A DNA stretch of 10,584 nucleotides from Elusimicrobiota bacterium. GTDB taxonomy: Bacteria; Elusimicrobiota; Elusimicrobia; UBA1565; UBA9628. This document shows positions 1-5,229 of the stretch, one piece after another (the stretch's first letter is position 1; each line of letters opens with the position of its first letter). The notes below the pieces were generated by a model, which was not told where the DNA came from, made no database searches, and worked only from the letters and a program-made list of their open reading frames with translations. Both the position numbers and the translations under genes were made by a program. The stretch lies in contig JAGWMT010000094.1 of the NCBI GenBank assembly GCA_028871595.1, positions 1 to 10,584 of the forward strand, in the 5' to 3' direction.

Positions 1-1
1 G

Positions 2-58
2 CCCGAAAAATACCCGTCCTCCCGCGGCGAATTCCGCTTCCGCCTCCCGGCGCATTGA
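2..58 (+). CDS. C-terminal tail of an upstream protein (partial)
   Basis: The frame starting at base 2 is open to a TGA at 56-58 and encodes an 18-residue tail ending GEFRFRLPAH. A final strand of alternating aromatic and basic residues followed by LPA resembles the last beta-strand of histidine-kinase ATPase domains, which often end in FRFTLP-like sequences. That is only a resemblance over a few residues. The next gene's -10-like hexamer starts two bases after this stop codon, so the two genes are tightly packed. The rest of the gene is outside the window and its function cannot be judged. Confidence 0.45.
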   Translation, partial: PEKYPSSRGEFRFRLPAH

Positions 59-60
59 GT

Positions 61-72
61 TATAATTTTTCC
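61..72 (+). promoter_or_regulatory. -10 box of a probable leaderless promoter (repeat protein)
   Basis: A perfect TATAAT at 61-66 is followed by six bases and then the ATG at 73. With normal -10 to start-point spacing, transcription would begin at the A of the ATG. No convincing -35 hexamer is seen 16-18 bp upstream, and there is no Shine-Dalgarno sequence. Two other genes in the window show the same exact spacing. Confidence 0.65.
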
Positions 73-912
73 ATGAATGACCGAATCGCCCTCCTGGCCG
101 CCGCCCTCCTGATCTCCGCGCCCTTGAGGGCGCAGACCGTCGCCGAGAATCTCCGCGCCGAAGGCGCGGGCGCCCTGGCGGCCTCGTTCCAGGCGCTCTC
201 CGCCCTGGCGGCGAAGACTCGTCTGGACGCTCCGGTCCGCCCGGAGCCGGGTCATCCCGGGCGCTGGATCCCGCGCGGCGAGGAACTGCCGGAGAACTGC
301 GCGAACCTCCCCGTGGTCGCCATTCAAGACGGGGGCATCTTCAAGAACGGTCAAAAAATCGGCGATCACGCGTTCACGTACCGCGCGAACTGCGACGGGA
401 CGGTGGCGTGGCTGAACGACTCCGGCGAACTGTATCGCGACGCGGGTTCCGTCGCGGACCATGTCGTCGAATTCGACGTGGCGTGGCACGGGGATACCGT
501 GGTCTGGAAGGACTCCAGCGGCGACCTTCACCGCGACGGCGACGACCTGGGGCGGGCCGAAGGCTACACCTTCGTGAAGTACACGGGCGACGTGGTGTGG
601 CGCGACGGGTGGGGGGACCTCTACCGGAACCGGGAGAAGCTGGGGCGGTCCCAGAACTACGCGGTCGCCGCGCGCACCGCGACCGTCGCCTGGGTGGACG
701 ATTTCGGGAACCTTCACCGCGACGGCGTCGAGCTGGGGCGCGCGCAGACGTGGCAAATCTCGGACCGGACCGGCGATGTGGGCTGGCTGGACGAATACCA
801 GAACCTGCATAAGAACGGCGTCCAGGTGGGCGCGGACGTCAACCAGTTCACGCTGCGCGAGGACGGGAAGCTGATCTGGGTGGACAGCTGGGGCGTCACG
901 CACTCGGCCTAG
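73..912 (+). CDS. Secreted protein with about seven 31-residue Trp repeats
   Basis: This 279-residue protein matches no family I recognise. ATG 73 is chosen over an in-frame TTG at 55 because it begins a clean signal peptide (hydrophobic core 5-17, likely cleavage after LRA at 18-20) and sits six bases after a perfect -10 box. The mature N-terminus (21-75) is Ala-rich. From about residue 80 to the end there are tandem repeats with tryptophans at 113, 145, 176, 207, 238 and 269, a spacing of 32, 31, 31, 31 and 31. Each repeat reads roughly 'G-D-hydrophobic-hydrophobic-W-x-D-x-x-G-x-L-hydroxyl/H-R-D/N-G-x-x-hydrophobic-G'. An earlier, weaker copy around 80-105 has Ile84 in place of Trp. Cys76 and Cys107 could form a disulfide. 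The periodicity suggests a beta-propeller or beta-solenoid outside the cytoplasm; ligand and role are unknown. Confidence 0.75.
   Translation: MNDRIALLAAALLISAPLRAQTVAENLRAEGAGALAASFQALSALAAKTRLDAPVRPEPGHPGRWIPRGEELPENCANLPVVAIQDGGIFKNGQKIGDHAFTYRANCDGTVAWLNDSGELYRDAGSVADHVVEFDVAWHGDTVVWKDSSGDLHRDGDDLGRAEGYTFVKYTGDVVWRDGWGDLYRNREKLGRSQNYAVAARTATVAWVDDFGNLHRDGVELGRAQTWQISDRTGDVGWLDEYQNLHKNGVQVGADVNQFTLREDGKLIWVDSWGVTHSA
397..909 (+). repeat. Tandem 93-bp coding repeat (31-residue period)
   Basis: This stretch encodes six successive units with conserved Trp codons starting at 409, 505, 598, 691, 784 and 877, so the period is 93 bp after a first interval of 96 bp. The conservation is at protein level (W-x-D, G-x-L, R-D-G and L-G positions); the DNA copies have clearly diverged. 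This points to an old duplication kept for structure, not recent slippage. Confidence 0.75.
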
Positions 913-937
913 ACTTTACGGCGTCGGCGACGCGAAA

Positions 938-953
938 CTCGCGCCGGCGCGAG
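938..953. terminator. GC-rich palindrome, possible terminator of the repeat-protein gene
   Basis: CTCGCGCC at 938-945 and GGCGCGAG at 946-953 form a perfect 16-bp palindrome, 26 bases after the stop codon, followed by CTTTG. As RNA it would need a small loop, and it has only three T residues after it, so it is a weak intrinsic terminator candidate. The rest of 913-1040 shows nothing I can name. Confidence 0.35.
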
Positions 954-1041
954 CTTTGATCATCTCGACGGGATCGTGACGTACTCCAGAGCAAGTCCTG
1001 CTGGTCCGGGTCGCGCGCCACACGGACCGTCGCTTCCGCGT

Positions 1042-1114
1042 TAACCTTGCCTCGGGCGCACATAAGACAATGTTGTTATAATAACATTGTCTTTAGGCAT
1101 ATTAAGACAAGGTT
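1042..1114. promoter_or_regulatory. Four alternating operator half-sites upstream of fic
   Basis: Four copies of a 12-base element lie at 1042-1053 (inverted, TAACCTTGCCTC), 1063-1074 (direct, TAAGACAATGTT), 1083-1094 (inverted, AACATTGTCTTT) and 1103-1114 (direct, TAAGACAAGGTT). Their starts are 21, 20 and 20 bp apart, two helical turns, so all would face the same side of the DNA. The two central arms form a 30-bp palindrome (1064-1093) with one mismatched pair. The last copy abuts the fic ATG. The region is AT-rich against its GC-rich surroundings. This looks like an array for a dimeric DNA-binding protein. The winged helix in the Fic protein itself is the obvious candidate for autorepression, but that is inference. 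Confidence 0.75.
1077..1082 (+). promoter_or_regulatory. -10 box of fic inside the operator palindrome
   Basis: A perfect TATAAT occupies the centre of the 30-bp palindrome, between the second and third half-sites. The predicted start point is near 1089, giving a leader of about 26 bases. No good -35 hexamer is visible at 1054-1059. Any protein bound to the flanking arms would occlude this element, which fits repression. The ribosome site is poor: AAGG at 1109-1112 is only two bases from the ATG. Confidence 0.55.
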
Positions 1115-2416
1115 ATGAAACGCGAAGAACTCGCCCCCCGATTGCGCGCGCCGTACAATCCCCAGCGGGGCTGCGGCGTCGCCAAGACCCCTGAAGCGGG
1201 GTACGAGAACATTTGGTTCGTCGTTCCTCCTCCGCCGCCGCGGACGCCTCCCGCCAAGCTCCCGCTGAAGGCCCTAGCGAAGGCCGCGGAGATCCTCGCG
1301 CGGCAGCCCGAGTTCCCGGCCATGGGAGGCGTCGATAAGCTCATCGCTTACTATTTCGTCCGGCGCGAGGCGGTGGAATCCTCGCGCATCGAGGGAACGT
1401 GGTCCACCATTGATCACATCCTGACCCCGGGCGAGTTCCAGGACGGAGGCGCGTCCCCGGACGCGCGGCAGTCGGTGCGCGGATACGCCCACGCCTTGGA
1501 GACCCACCTCGCGCGCGCGGCGAGCGAGAAGGAGCGCGTCTTCGCCCTCAAGACCGTCTTGGGCATCCATCGCGAGATCGTGGCCAAGGACCCGAACTTC
1601 CGGGGGGAGGCGGGGGTGCTGCGCGCCCCGAACCGGACCGGAGGCGTCGTCCAGATCGGCGGTTCCTTCCGCAAGGAGGAATCGACCTACAATCCCGCCC
1701 CTCCGCGGTTCGTGGCCGCCGGCCTTAAGTCCGTGCTTGATTGGCTGTCCGACGAGGAGCTCGCCCAGCGCGGCGACGCGGGAGTCAGCGGCTTCACCCT
1801 GCCGGTGCGGTTGGCGGTGGCGCATGCGCACTTCGAGGCGGTGCATCCGTTCTCCGACGGCAACGGCCGCGTGGGCCGCGCGCTGTGGCCGCTGCAGATG
1901 GCGTGCGCCGACCGCATGCCGCTCTACCTCTCCGGCTTCGTCGAGGCCTATCGCGGCGACTACAGCCGCGCGCTCCAGGCCGCGCAGAAGCGGCTCTCTT
2001 ACGGCGAGCTCATCGAGTTCATCTGCGAGGCGATCCTTCGCAGCGACGCCGAGGGCGCGGCGTCGCGCGCGGAGATCGAAGGCCTCCCCGCCCGTTGGCG
2101 CGCGCGCGCGCGCTTCCGCGGCTCCTCGACGGCGCTGCGCGCGCTTGAGTTGCTGCAGCGCATGCCGATCGTGACGATCGCCGCGCTGGTGGAGGAGCTG
2201 CGCGTCACGAAGCAGGCCGCGCGGGTGGCGCTCGAACAGCTTGTGGAGCGCGGCGTGGTCCGCAATCGGGGACGGGCCGGCCGGACGCAGCTCTTCGCGG
2301 CCGAGGAGTTGATCGCGCTGCTTTCCCGGCCGTTCGGATCGGACGCCATGGCCGCGCTCGAGAAAGGCCGAGCGCTTCTTGAGGGAACTTTTCGACCCCC
2401 CAATCCGTATACCTAG
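1115..2416 (+). CDS. Fic-family protein adenylyltransferase with C-terminal winged HTH
   Basis: Fic enzymes usually transfer AMP from ATP to a hydroxyl side chain of a target protein. The 433-residue product carries the full catalytic motif HPFSDGNGR at 244-252 (catalytic His244, with Asp248, Asn250 and Arg252 for magnesium and phosphate binding). It also has the autoinhibitory S-x-x-x-E-G motif at 89-94 (Ser89, Glu93) upstream of the core, which marks a class II, self-inhibited Fic. The N-terminal 50 residues are proline-rich (six of seven residues at 38-44 are Pro or Arg). Residues about 350-400 form a winged helix-turn-helix, with recognition-helix-like sequence VTKQAARVALEQL. No antitoxin gene adjoins it, so a stand-alone regulator or self-controlled toxin is more likely than a two-gene toxin-antitoxin pair. 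Upstream lies an array of four half-sites that its own HTH may bind. Its target is unknown. Codon use is GC-rich like its neighbours. Confidence 0.92.
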   Translation: MKREELAPRLRAPYNPQRGCGVAKTPEAGYENIWFVVPPPPPRTPPAKLPLKALAKAAEILARQPEFPAMGGVDKLIAYYFVRREAVESSRIEGTWSTIDHILTPGEFQDGGASPDARQSVRGYAHALETHLARAASEKERVFALKTVLGIHREIVAKDPNFRGEAGVLRAPNRTGGVVQIGGSFRKEESTYNPAPPRFVAAGLKSVLDWLSDEELAQRGDAGVSGFTLPVRLAVAHAHFEAVHPFSDGNGRVGRALWPLQMACADRMPLYLSGFVEAYRGDYSRALQAAQKRLSYGELIEFICEAILRSDAEGAASRAEIEGLPARWRARARFRGSSTALRALELLQRMPIVTIAALVEELRVTKQAARVALEQLVERGVVRNRGRAGRTQLFAAEELIALLSRPFGSDAMAALEKGRALLEGTFRPPNPYT

Positions 2417-2417
2417 A

Positions 2418-2433
2418 GCCCCGTAAGAGGGGC
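2418..2433 (+). terminator. Weak hairpin after fic
   Basis: GCCCC at 2418-2422 and GGGGC at 2429-2433 can pair around a six-base loop, starting two bases after the fic stop codon. The tail is GGGTTTAAC and lacks a real T-run, so termination would be weak. It separates fic from the SOS-controlled recA promoter. Confidence 0.35.
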
Positions 2434-2464
2434 GGGTTTAACAAAATGCCCTTTTCGAACAAAA

Positions 2465-2480
2465 TCGAACTTGTGTTCGA
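2465..2480. promoter_or_regulatory. LexA (SOS) box of recA
   Basis: TCGAAC at 2465-2470, TTGT, then GTTCGA at 2475-2480 is a perfect inverted repeat. It matches the Gram-positive LexA/DinR consensus CGAAC-N4-GTTCG in every fixed position and not the proteobacterial CTGT-N8-ACAG form. It covers the -35 region of the recA promoter, the position expected for a repressor. An extra CGAAC half-site lies at 2456-2460, exactly 10 bp (one helical turn) upstream of the first arm. No lexA gene is in the window. Confidence 0.85.
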
Positions 2481-2499
2481 TAAGGACTTCTGTTATACT
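2471..2499 (+). promoter_or_regulatory. recA promoter (-35 TTGTGT, -10 TATACT)
   Basis: TTGTGT at 2471-2476 and TATACT at 2494-2499 are separated by 17 bp, the ideal sigma-70 spacing. The -35 lies inside the LexA box. The predicted start near 2506 gives a leader of about 48 bases, so recA, unlike three other genes here, is not leaderless. Confidence 0.7.
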
Positions 2500-2534
2500 C
2501 ACACCCTTGGGTGCCTGAGGTGATGGGCATACCG

Positions 2535-2543
2535 AGGAGGGAG
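2535..2543 (+). promoter_or_regulatory. Shine-Dalgarno of recA
   Basis: AGGAGGGAG at 2535-2543 ends ten bases before the ATG at 2554. It is a strong anti-16S match and fixes the recA start. It also shows that this genome uses Shine-Dalgarno initiation alongside the apparent leaderless starts. Confidence 0.75.
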
Positions 2544-2553
2544 AAATCACTCA

Positions 2554-3657
2554 ATGGCGAATAACGACACGGGGAAATCGAAGGCTCTGGAACTGGCGCT
2601 GGCGCAGATCGAGAAGGCCTACGGCAAGGAAGCCGTGATGAAGCTCGGAGACCGCGCCGCCAAGATCAAGATCGACGCCATCCCCACCGGCGTGCTGTCC
2701 CTCGACTTGGCGCTGGGCGTGGGCGGCTTCCCGCGCGGCCGCATCATCGAGATTTACGGACCGGAGTCCTCCGGTAAGACCACCTTGGCGCTCCAGGCCG
2801 TCGCCCAGGCCCAGAAGCTGGGCGGGTCGGCGGCGTACATCGACGCCGAGCACGCCATGGACCCGGGCTATGCCCGCGCTTTGGGCGTGGATATCGACAA
2901 CCTGCTCATCGCCCAGCCGGACTGCGGCGAAGAGGCCCTGGAGATCACCGAGAAGCTGGTGCGCTCCTCGGCCCTGGACGTCATCGTCATCGACTCCGTC
3001 GCGGCCTTGGTGCCCAAGGCCGAGATCGAGGGCGAGATGGGCGACAGCCACATGGGCCTGCAGGCCCGGCTGATGTCCCAGGCGCTCCGGAAGCTGACCG
3101 CGGTGGTGGCGCAGAGCCACACCACGCTCATCTTCATCAACCAGATCCGCAACAAGATCGGCGTCATGTTCGGCAACCCCGAGACGACGACCGGCGGCCT
3201 GGCCCTGAAGTTCTACGCCACCATGCGCCTGGAGATCCGCCGCATCGAGAACATCAAGGAAGGCGACGTGGTGGTGGGCGCCCGCGCCCGCGTCAAGGTC
3301 GTCAAGAACAAGGTGGCTCCGCCCTACCGCACCGCGGAGTTCGAGATGATCCACGGCTTCGGCGTGTCCCGCGAAGGCTGCCTGGTGGACCTGGGGGTCG
3401 AGGGCGGAATCGTGGAGAAGTCCGGTTCCTGGTTCCTGTACGAGGGCGAGCGCCTGGGTCAGGGACGCGAGAACGCCAAGGCGTACCTGAAGCATCACGT
3501 GGAGACCTCGGAGAAGCTGGAGAAGGCCCTGCGCGACAAGTACCTGGTGATGCCCGTCGCCACCGAGGCGCAGACCGAGGAAGTTGCGGCCGAGAACGCC
3601 GCGTCCGACAAGGCCACCGCCGAGAAGATCGCCGTCAAGCCGAGCCGGGGCAAGTAA
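2554..3657 (+). CDS. recA: Recombinase RecA
   Basis: RecA polymerises on single-stranded DNA, drives strand exchange in recombinational repair, and triggers LexA self-cleavage. The 367-residue protein has the Walker A motif GPESSGKT at 69-76 (Lys75), the catalytic-Glu region DAEHAMD around 97-103, Walker B VIVIDS at 143-148, DNA-binding loop L1 at about 157-181 ([16 protein letters not shown]), and loop L2 at about 196-215 ([20 protein letters not shown]). The length is slightly above the usual ~350 residues. The extra part is an Ala/Glu/Lys-rich C-terminal tail (about 335-367) that ends in basic residues, where E. coli RecA ends acidic. The start is set by a strong Shine-Dalgarno sequence and the family N-terminus. 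It appears to be its own transcription unit: a LexA box lies before it and a large hairpin after it. The identification is secure. Confidence 0.99.
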   Translation: MANNDTGKSKALELALAQIEKAYGKEAVMKLGDRAAKIKIDAIPTGVLSLDLALGVGGFPRGRIIEIYGPESSGKTTLALQAVAQAQKLGGSAAYIDAEHAMDPGYARALGVDIDNLLIAQPDCGEEALEITEKLVRSSALDVIVIDSVAALVPKAEIEGEMGDSHMGLQARLMSQALRKLTAVVAQSHTTLIFINQIRNKIGVMFGNPETTTGGLALKFYATMRLEIRRIENIKEGDVVVGARARVKVVKNKVAPPYRTAEFEMIHGFGVSREGCLVDLGVEGGIVEKSGSWFLYEGERLGQGRENAKAYLKHHVETSEKLEKALRDKYLVMPVATEAQTEEVAAENAASDKATAEKIAVKPSRGK

Positions 3658-3659
3658 AT

Positions 3660-3714
3660 CCCCGAAGCGCAAAGGCGCCGCCGCTCCTCCGGGGGCGGCG
3701 GCGCCTCTTCGGGG
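3660..3714 (+). terminator. Large hairpin after recA
   Basis: Two nested perfect stems occur just after the recA stop: CCCCGAAG (3660-3667) with CTTCGGGG (3707-3714), and GGCGCCGCCGC (3674-3684) with GCGGCGGCGCC (3695-3705). Together they give about 19 paired positions around a short loop, with a small asymmetric internal bulge. There is no T-run; the next bases are the -10 box of xerD. It probably stops or stabilises the recA transcript. Being symmetrical, it could also act on minus-strand transcription. Confidence 0.7.
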
Positions 3715-3726
3715 TAGAATAAGGAT
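3715..3726 (+). promoter_or_regulatory. -10 box of a probable leaderless promoter (xerD)
   Basis: TAGAAT at 3715-3720 is followed by six bases (AAGGAT) and the ATG at 3727. The expected start point is the A of the ATG. The hexamer directly abuts the recA hairpin, so any -35 region would lie inside the hairpin's 3' arm, where no TTGACA-like sequence exists. AAGGA at 3721-3725 could instead be a very close ribosome site. Confidence 0.6.
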
Positions 3727-4611
3727 ATGACCGAGCGGCCGCCGTTGCTTGAGGAGTACACCCGCTACTTGAGCCTGGAGCGGGGTCTGTCTCCCCGGAC
3801 CGTGACGGCGTATGCGACCGATGTGGGTCATTTTCTCGCCTGGGCGAACGAAGAAAAGATAGACCCGCGGAGCCTCTCCAAGAGCGCGCTCGACGATTTT
3901 TTGTGGCACGAAAAAGAACGGGGACTGGGGGCCGCCTCTCTGGGACGGCGAGTGAATGCATTGAAGTCCTTCTTCATGTACCTGGCCGTCGAGGCGAACC
4001 TCCCGGAGAACCCCGCGGAGCACCTGAAGGGCCCGCGCATGCCGAAACGGCTGCCGAAATTTCTCTCACAGCGGGACGCCCAGCGCCTCCTGGCCGCGCC
4101 GAACGGCGTGACCTACTTAGACGTGCGTGACCGGGCGATGCTGGAATTGCTCTACGCGGCGGGTCTGCGCGTGTCCGAACTGGTGGCGCTCAAACCCGAG
4201 GGCGTCAATCTCCAGGAGGGCTGGGTGCGCGTGCTGGGCAAGGGCGCCAAGGAGCGCCTGGTCCCGGTGCATCCCAGGGCCCTGTCCGCCCTGAAGCTGT
4301 ATTTGTCCGAGCGCGAACGGCATTTCAAGGCGCCCGCGCCGGAACTATTCCTGGGGCGCACGGGGAAAAAATTATCCCGCGAGCAGTTTTGGCGCATTCT
4401 ACAGGGACTCGGGAAACGCGCGGGATTGAACGACGTCCATCCCCATCTATTGAGACACACCTTCGCCACCCACCTGCTCGCGGGCGGCGCGGACCTGCGC
4501 TCCGTCCAGGAGATGCTCGGCCACGCCGACCTGTCCACCACCCAGATCTACACCCACCTGGATTCCGCGGCGCTGAAGTCCGCGCACGCCAAGCATCACC
4601 CGCGCGGATGA
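3727..4611 (+). CDS. xerD: Site-specific tyrosine recombinase XerD (or XerC)
   Basis: XerC and XerD act together at dif near the replication terminus to resolve chromosome dimers at division. The 294-residue product has an N-terminal SAM-like core-binding domain (about 4-90) and a C-terminal catalytic domain. All active-site residues are present: Arg148 (GLRVSEL), Lys172 (GKGAKERLVPV), His240 and Arg243 (HPHLLRHTFATH), His266 (MLGHADLSTTQ) and the nucleophile Tyr275 (IYTH). The length is typical of Xer proteins (about 295-300). The end AHAKHHPRG resembles the XerD C-terminus more than XerC, but with one Xer gene in view I cannot exclude XerC or a sole XerH/XerS-like enzyme. Only one start fits the family N-terminus. 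It follows recA after 69 bases and its stop overlaps the -10 region of the next gene. Confidence 0.93.
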   Translation: MTERPPLLEEYTRYLSLERGLSPRTVTAYATDVGHFLAWANEEKIDPRSLSKSALDDFLWHEKERGLGAASLGRRVNALKSFFMYLAVEANLPENPAEHLKGPRMPKRLPKFLSQRDAQRLLAAPNGVTYLDVRDRAMLELLYAAGLRVSELVALKPEGVNLQEGWVRVLGKGAKERLVPVHPRALSALKLYLSERERHFKAPAPELFLGRTGKKLSREQFWRILQGLGKRAGLNDVHPHLLRHTFATHLLAGGADLRSVQEMLGHADLSTTQIYTHLDSAALKSAHAKHHPRG

Positions 4612-4613
4612 TT

Positions 4614-4625
4614 TACAATAGGGGG
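4614..4625 (+). promoter_or_regulatory. -10 box of a probable leaderless promoter (193-residue secreted protein)
   Basis: TACAAT at 4614-4619 begins two bases after the xerD stop. Six bases (AGGGGG) separate it from the ATG at 4626, so the predicted start point is the start codon itself. No -35 hexamer is evident. AGGGGG could alternatively act as a very close ribosome site if the gene is read from the xerD transcript. Confidence 0.6.
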
Positions 4626-5207
4626 ATGAAGCTCCTTCTATTAATCCTGCTTCTGAGCCTGCCGGCCGCCGCGAAGGACGCGAAAGACGACGGCGGCACC
4701 GCCAGCAAGGAGACCGTCGAGCTGGTGAAGTACTTCCTGAAGATCCCCCTCTCCGAGGCCAGCACCAAGCTCATCGACCCCTTCCTGGCCGTGAAGACCG
4801 ACACCTTGCCGGAGAAGCTGCGCGGCAAGGCCGCCGCCAAGCAGATCGAGATCGGCGCTTTGCTCCGCGTCCACGAGCGCAAGAAGGCGGGGTCCCTGGT
4901 CTATCCCGACGACAACTGCGACGAGAAGTCGTTCGTGAAGCCGCTGAGCATGGCGCCGTTCTTCTCGGCGCCCTCCTACGAGCGCGTCACGGAGGATGAG
5001 CTCAAGTACGTGATGGACCGGACCCGGTGCACGGAGATCGACCTGGGCTGCCGCTTCTCGCTGCTGATCTTCTTCCAGGAGAAGAAGGAGCGCATTCTCA
5101 AGTTCGTCGCGGCGGATCCGATCATGGGAATCGTCGCGGAATCCCATGGCGGCGGGGGCGGCGGCGGCTCCCGCCTATTCGGCATCGGCATCACCTGCGA
5201 GCACTAG
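4626..5207 (+). CDS. Small exported four-cysteine protein of unknown function
   Basis: I do not recognise this 193-residue protein. It has a clear signal peptide (hydrophobic MKLLLLILLLSLPAAA at 1-16, likely cleaved at AAA-KD); there is no lipobox cysteine. The mature part is Lys/Glu-rich and mostly helical in appearance to about residue 90. It holds cysteines at 98, 135, 142 and 191, which could form two disulfides, then a run of seven glycines at 175-181, and ends GIGITCEH. ATG 4626 is preferred because it gives the best signal peptide and lies six bases after a -10 box. An in-frame ATG at 4608, overlapping the xerD stop, would add six residues and is a real alternative. It is convergent with the thiolase gene downstream. 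Confidence 0.72.
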   Translation: MKLLLLILLLSLPAAAKDAKDDGGTASKETVELVKYFLKIPLSEASTKLIDPFLAVKTDTLPEKLRGKAAAKQIEIGALLRVHERKKAGSLVYPDDNCDEKSFVKPLSMAPFFSAPSYERVTEDELKYVMDRTRCTEIDLGCRFSLLIFFQEKKERILKFVAADPIMGIVAESHGGGGGGGSRLFGIGITCEH

Positions 5208-5221
5208 GCGCGGACCGCGCC
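5207..5221. terminator. Short inverted repeat between convergent genes
   Basis: GGCGCGG at 5207-5213 and CCGCGCC at 5215-5221 are perfect inverted arms around one base, in the 22-bp gap between two convergent genes. As RNA a 5-bp stem with a 5-base loop is possible. No T-run is present on either strand. It is a weak candidate for a shared bidirectional terminator. Confidence 0.3.
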
Positions 5222-5229
5222 GCGGCGCT

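Noticed and set aside
913..1040. Possible gene remnant on the minus strand between the repeat protein and fic
   Set aside because: One minus frame reads plausibly for about 20 residues (ATVRVARDPDQQDLLWS), but it has no start, no extension and no match I can name. A dispersed repeat or decayed gene cannot be told from chance.
1062..1114. Inverted repeats upstream of fic as mobile-element termini or an attachment site
   Set aside because: No transposase or integrase gene adjoins, no matching repeat was seen after fic, and the regular alternating 20-bp spacing with an internal -10 box fits an operator better.
2102..2112. CG-alternating run inside fic as a structural DNA element
   Set aside because: It encodes a plain Arg/Ala stretch in a GC-rich coding region and is only about ten bases long.
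3727..4611. xerD gene read as a phage or integron integrase marking a genomic island
   Set aside because: The length, active-site spacing and C-terminus are those of housekeeping XerC/XerD proteins. There is no tRNA, attachment repeat or phage gene nearby.
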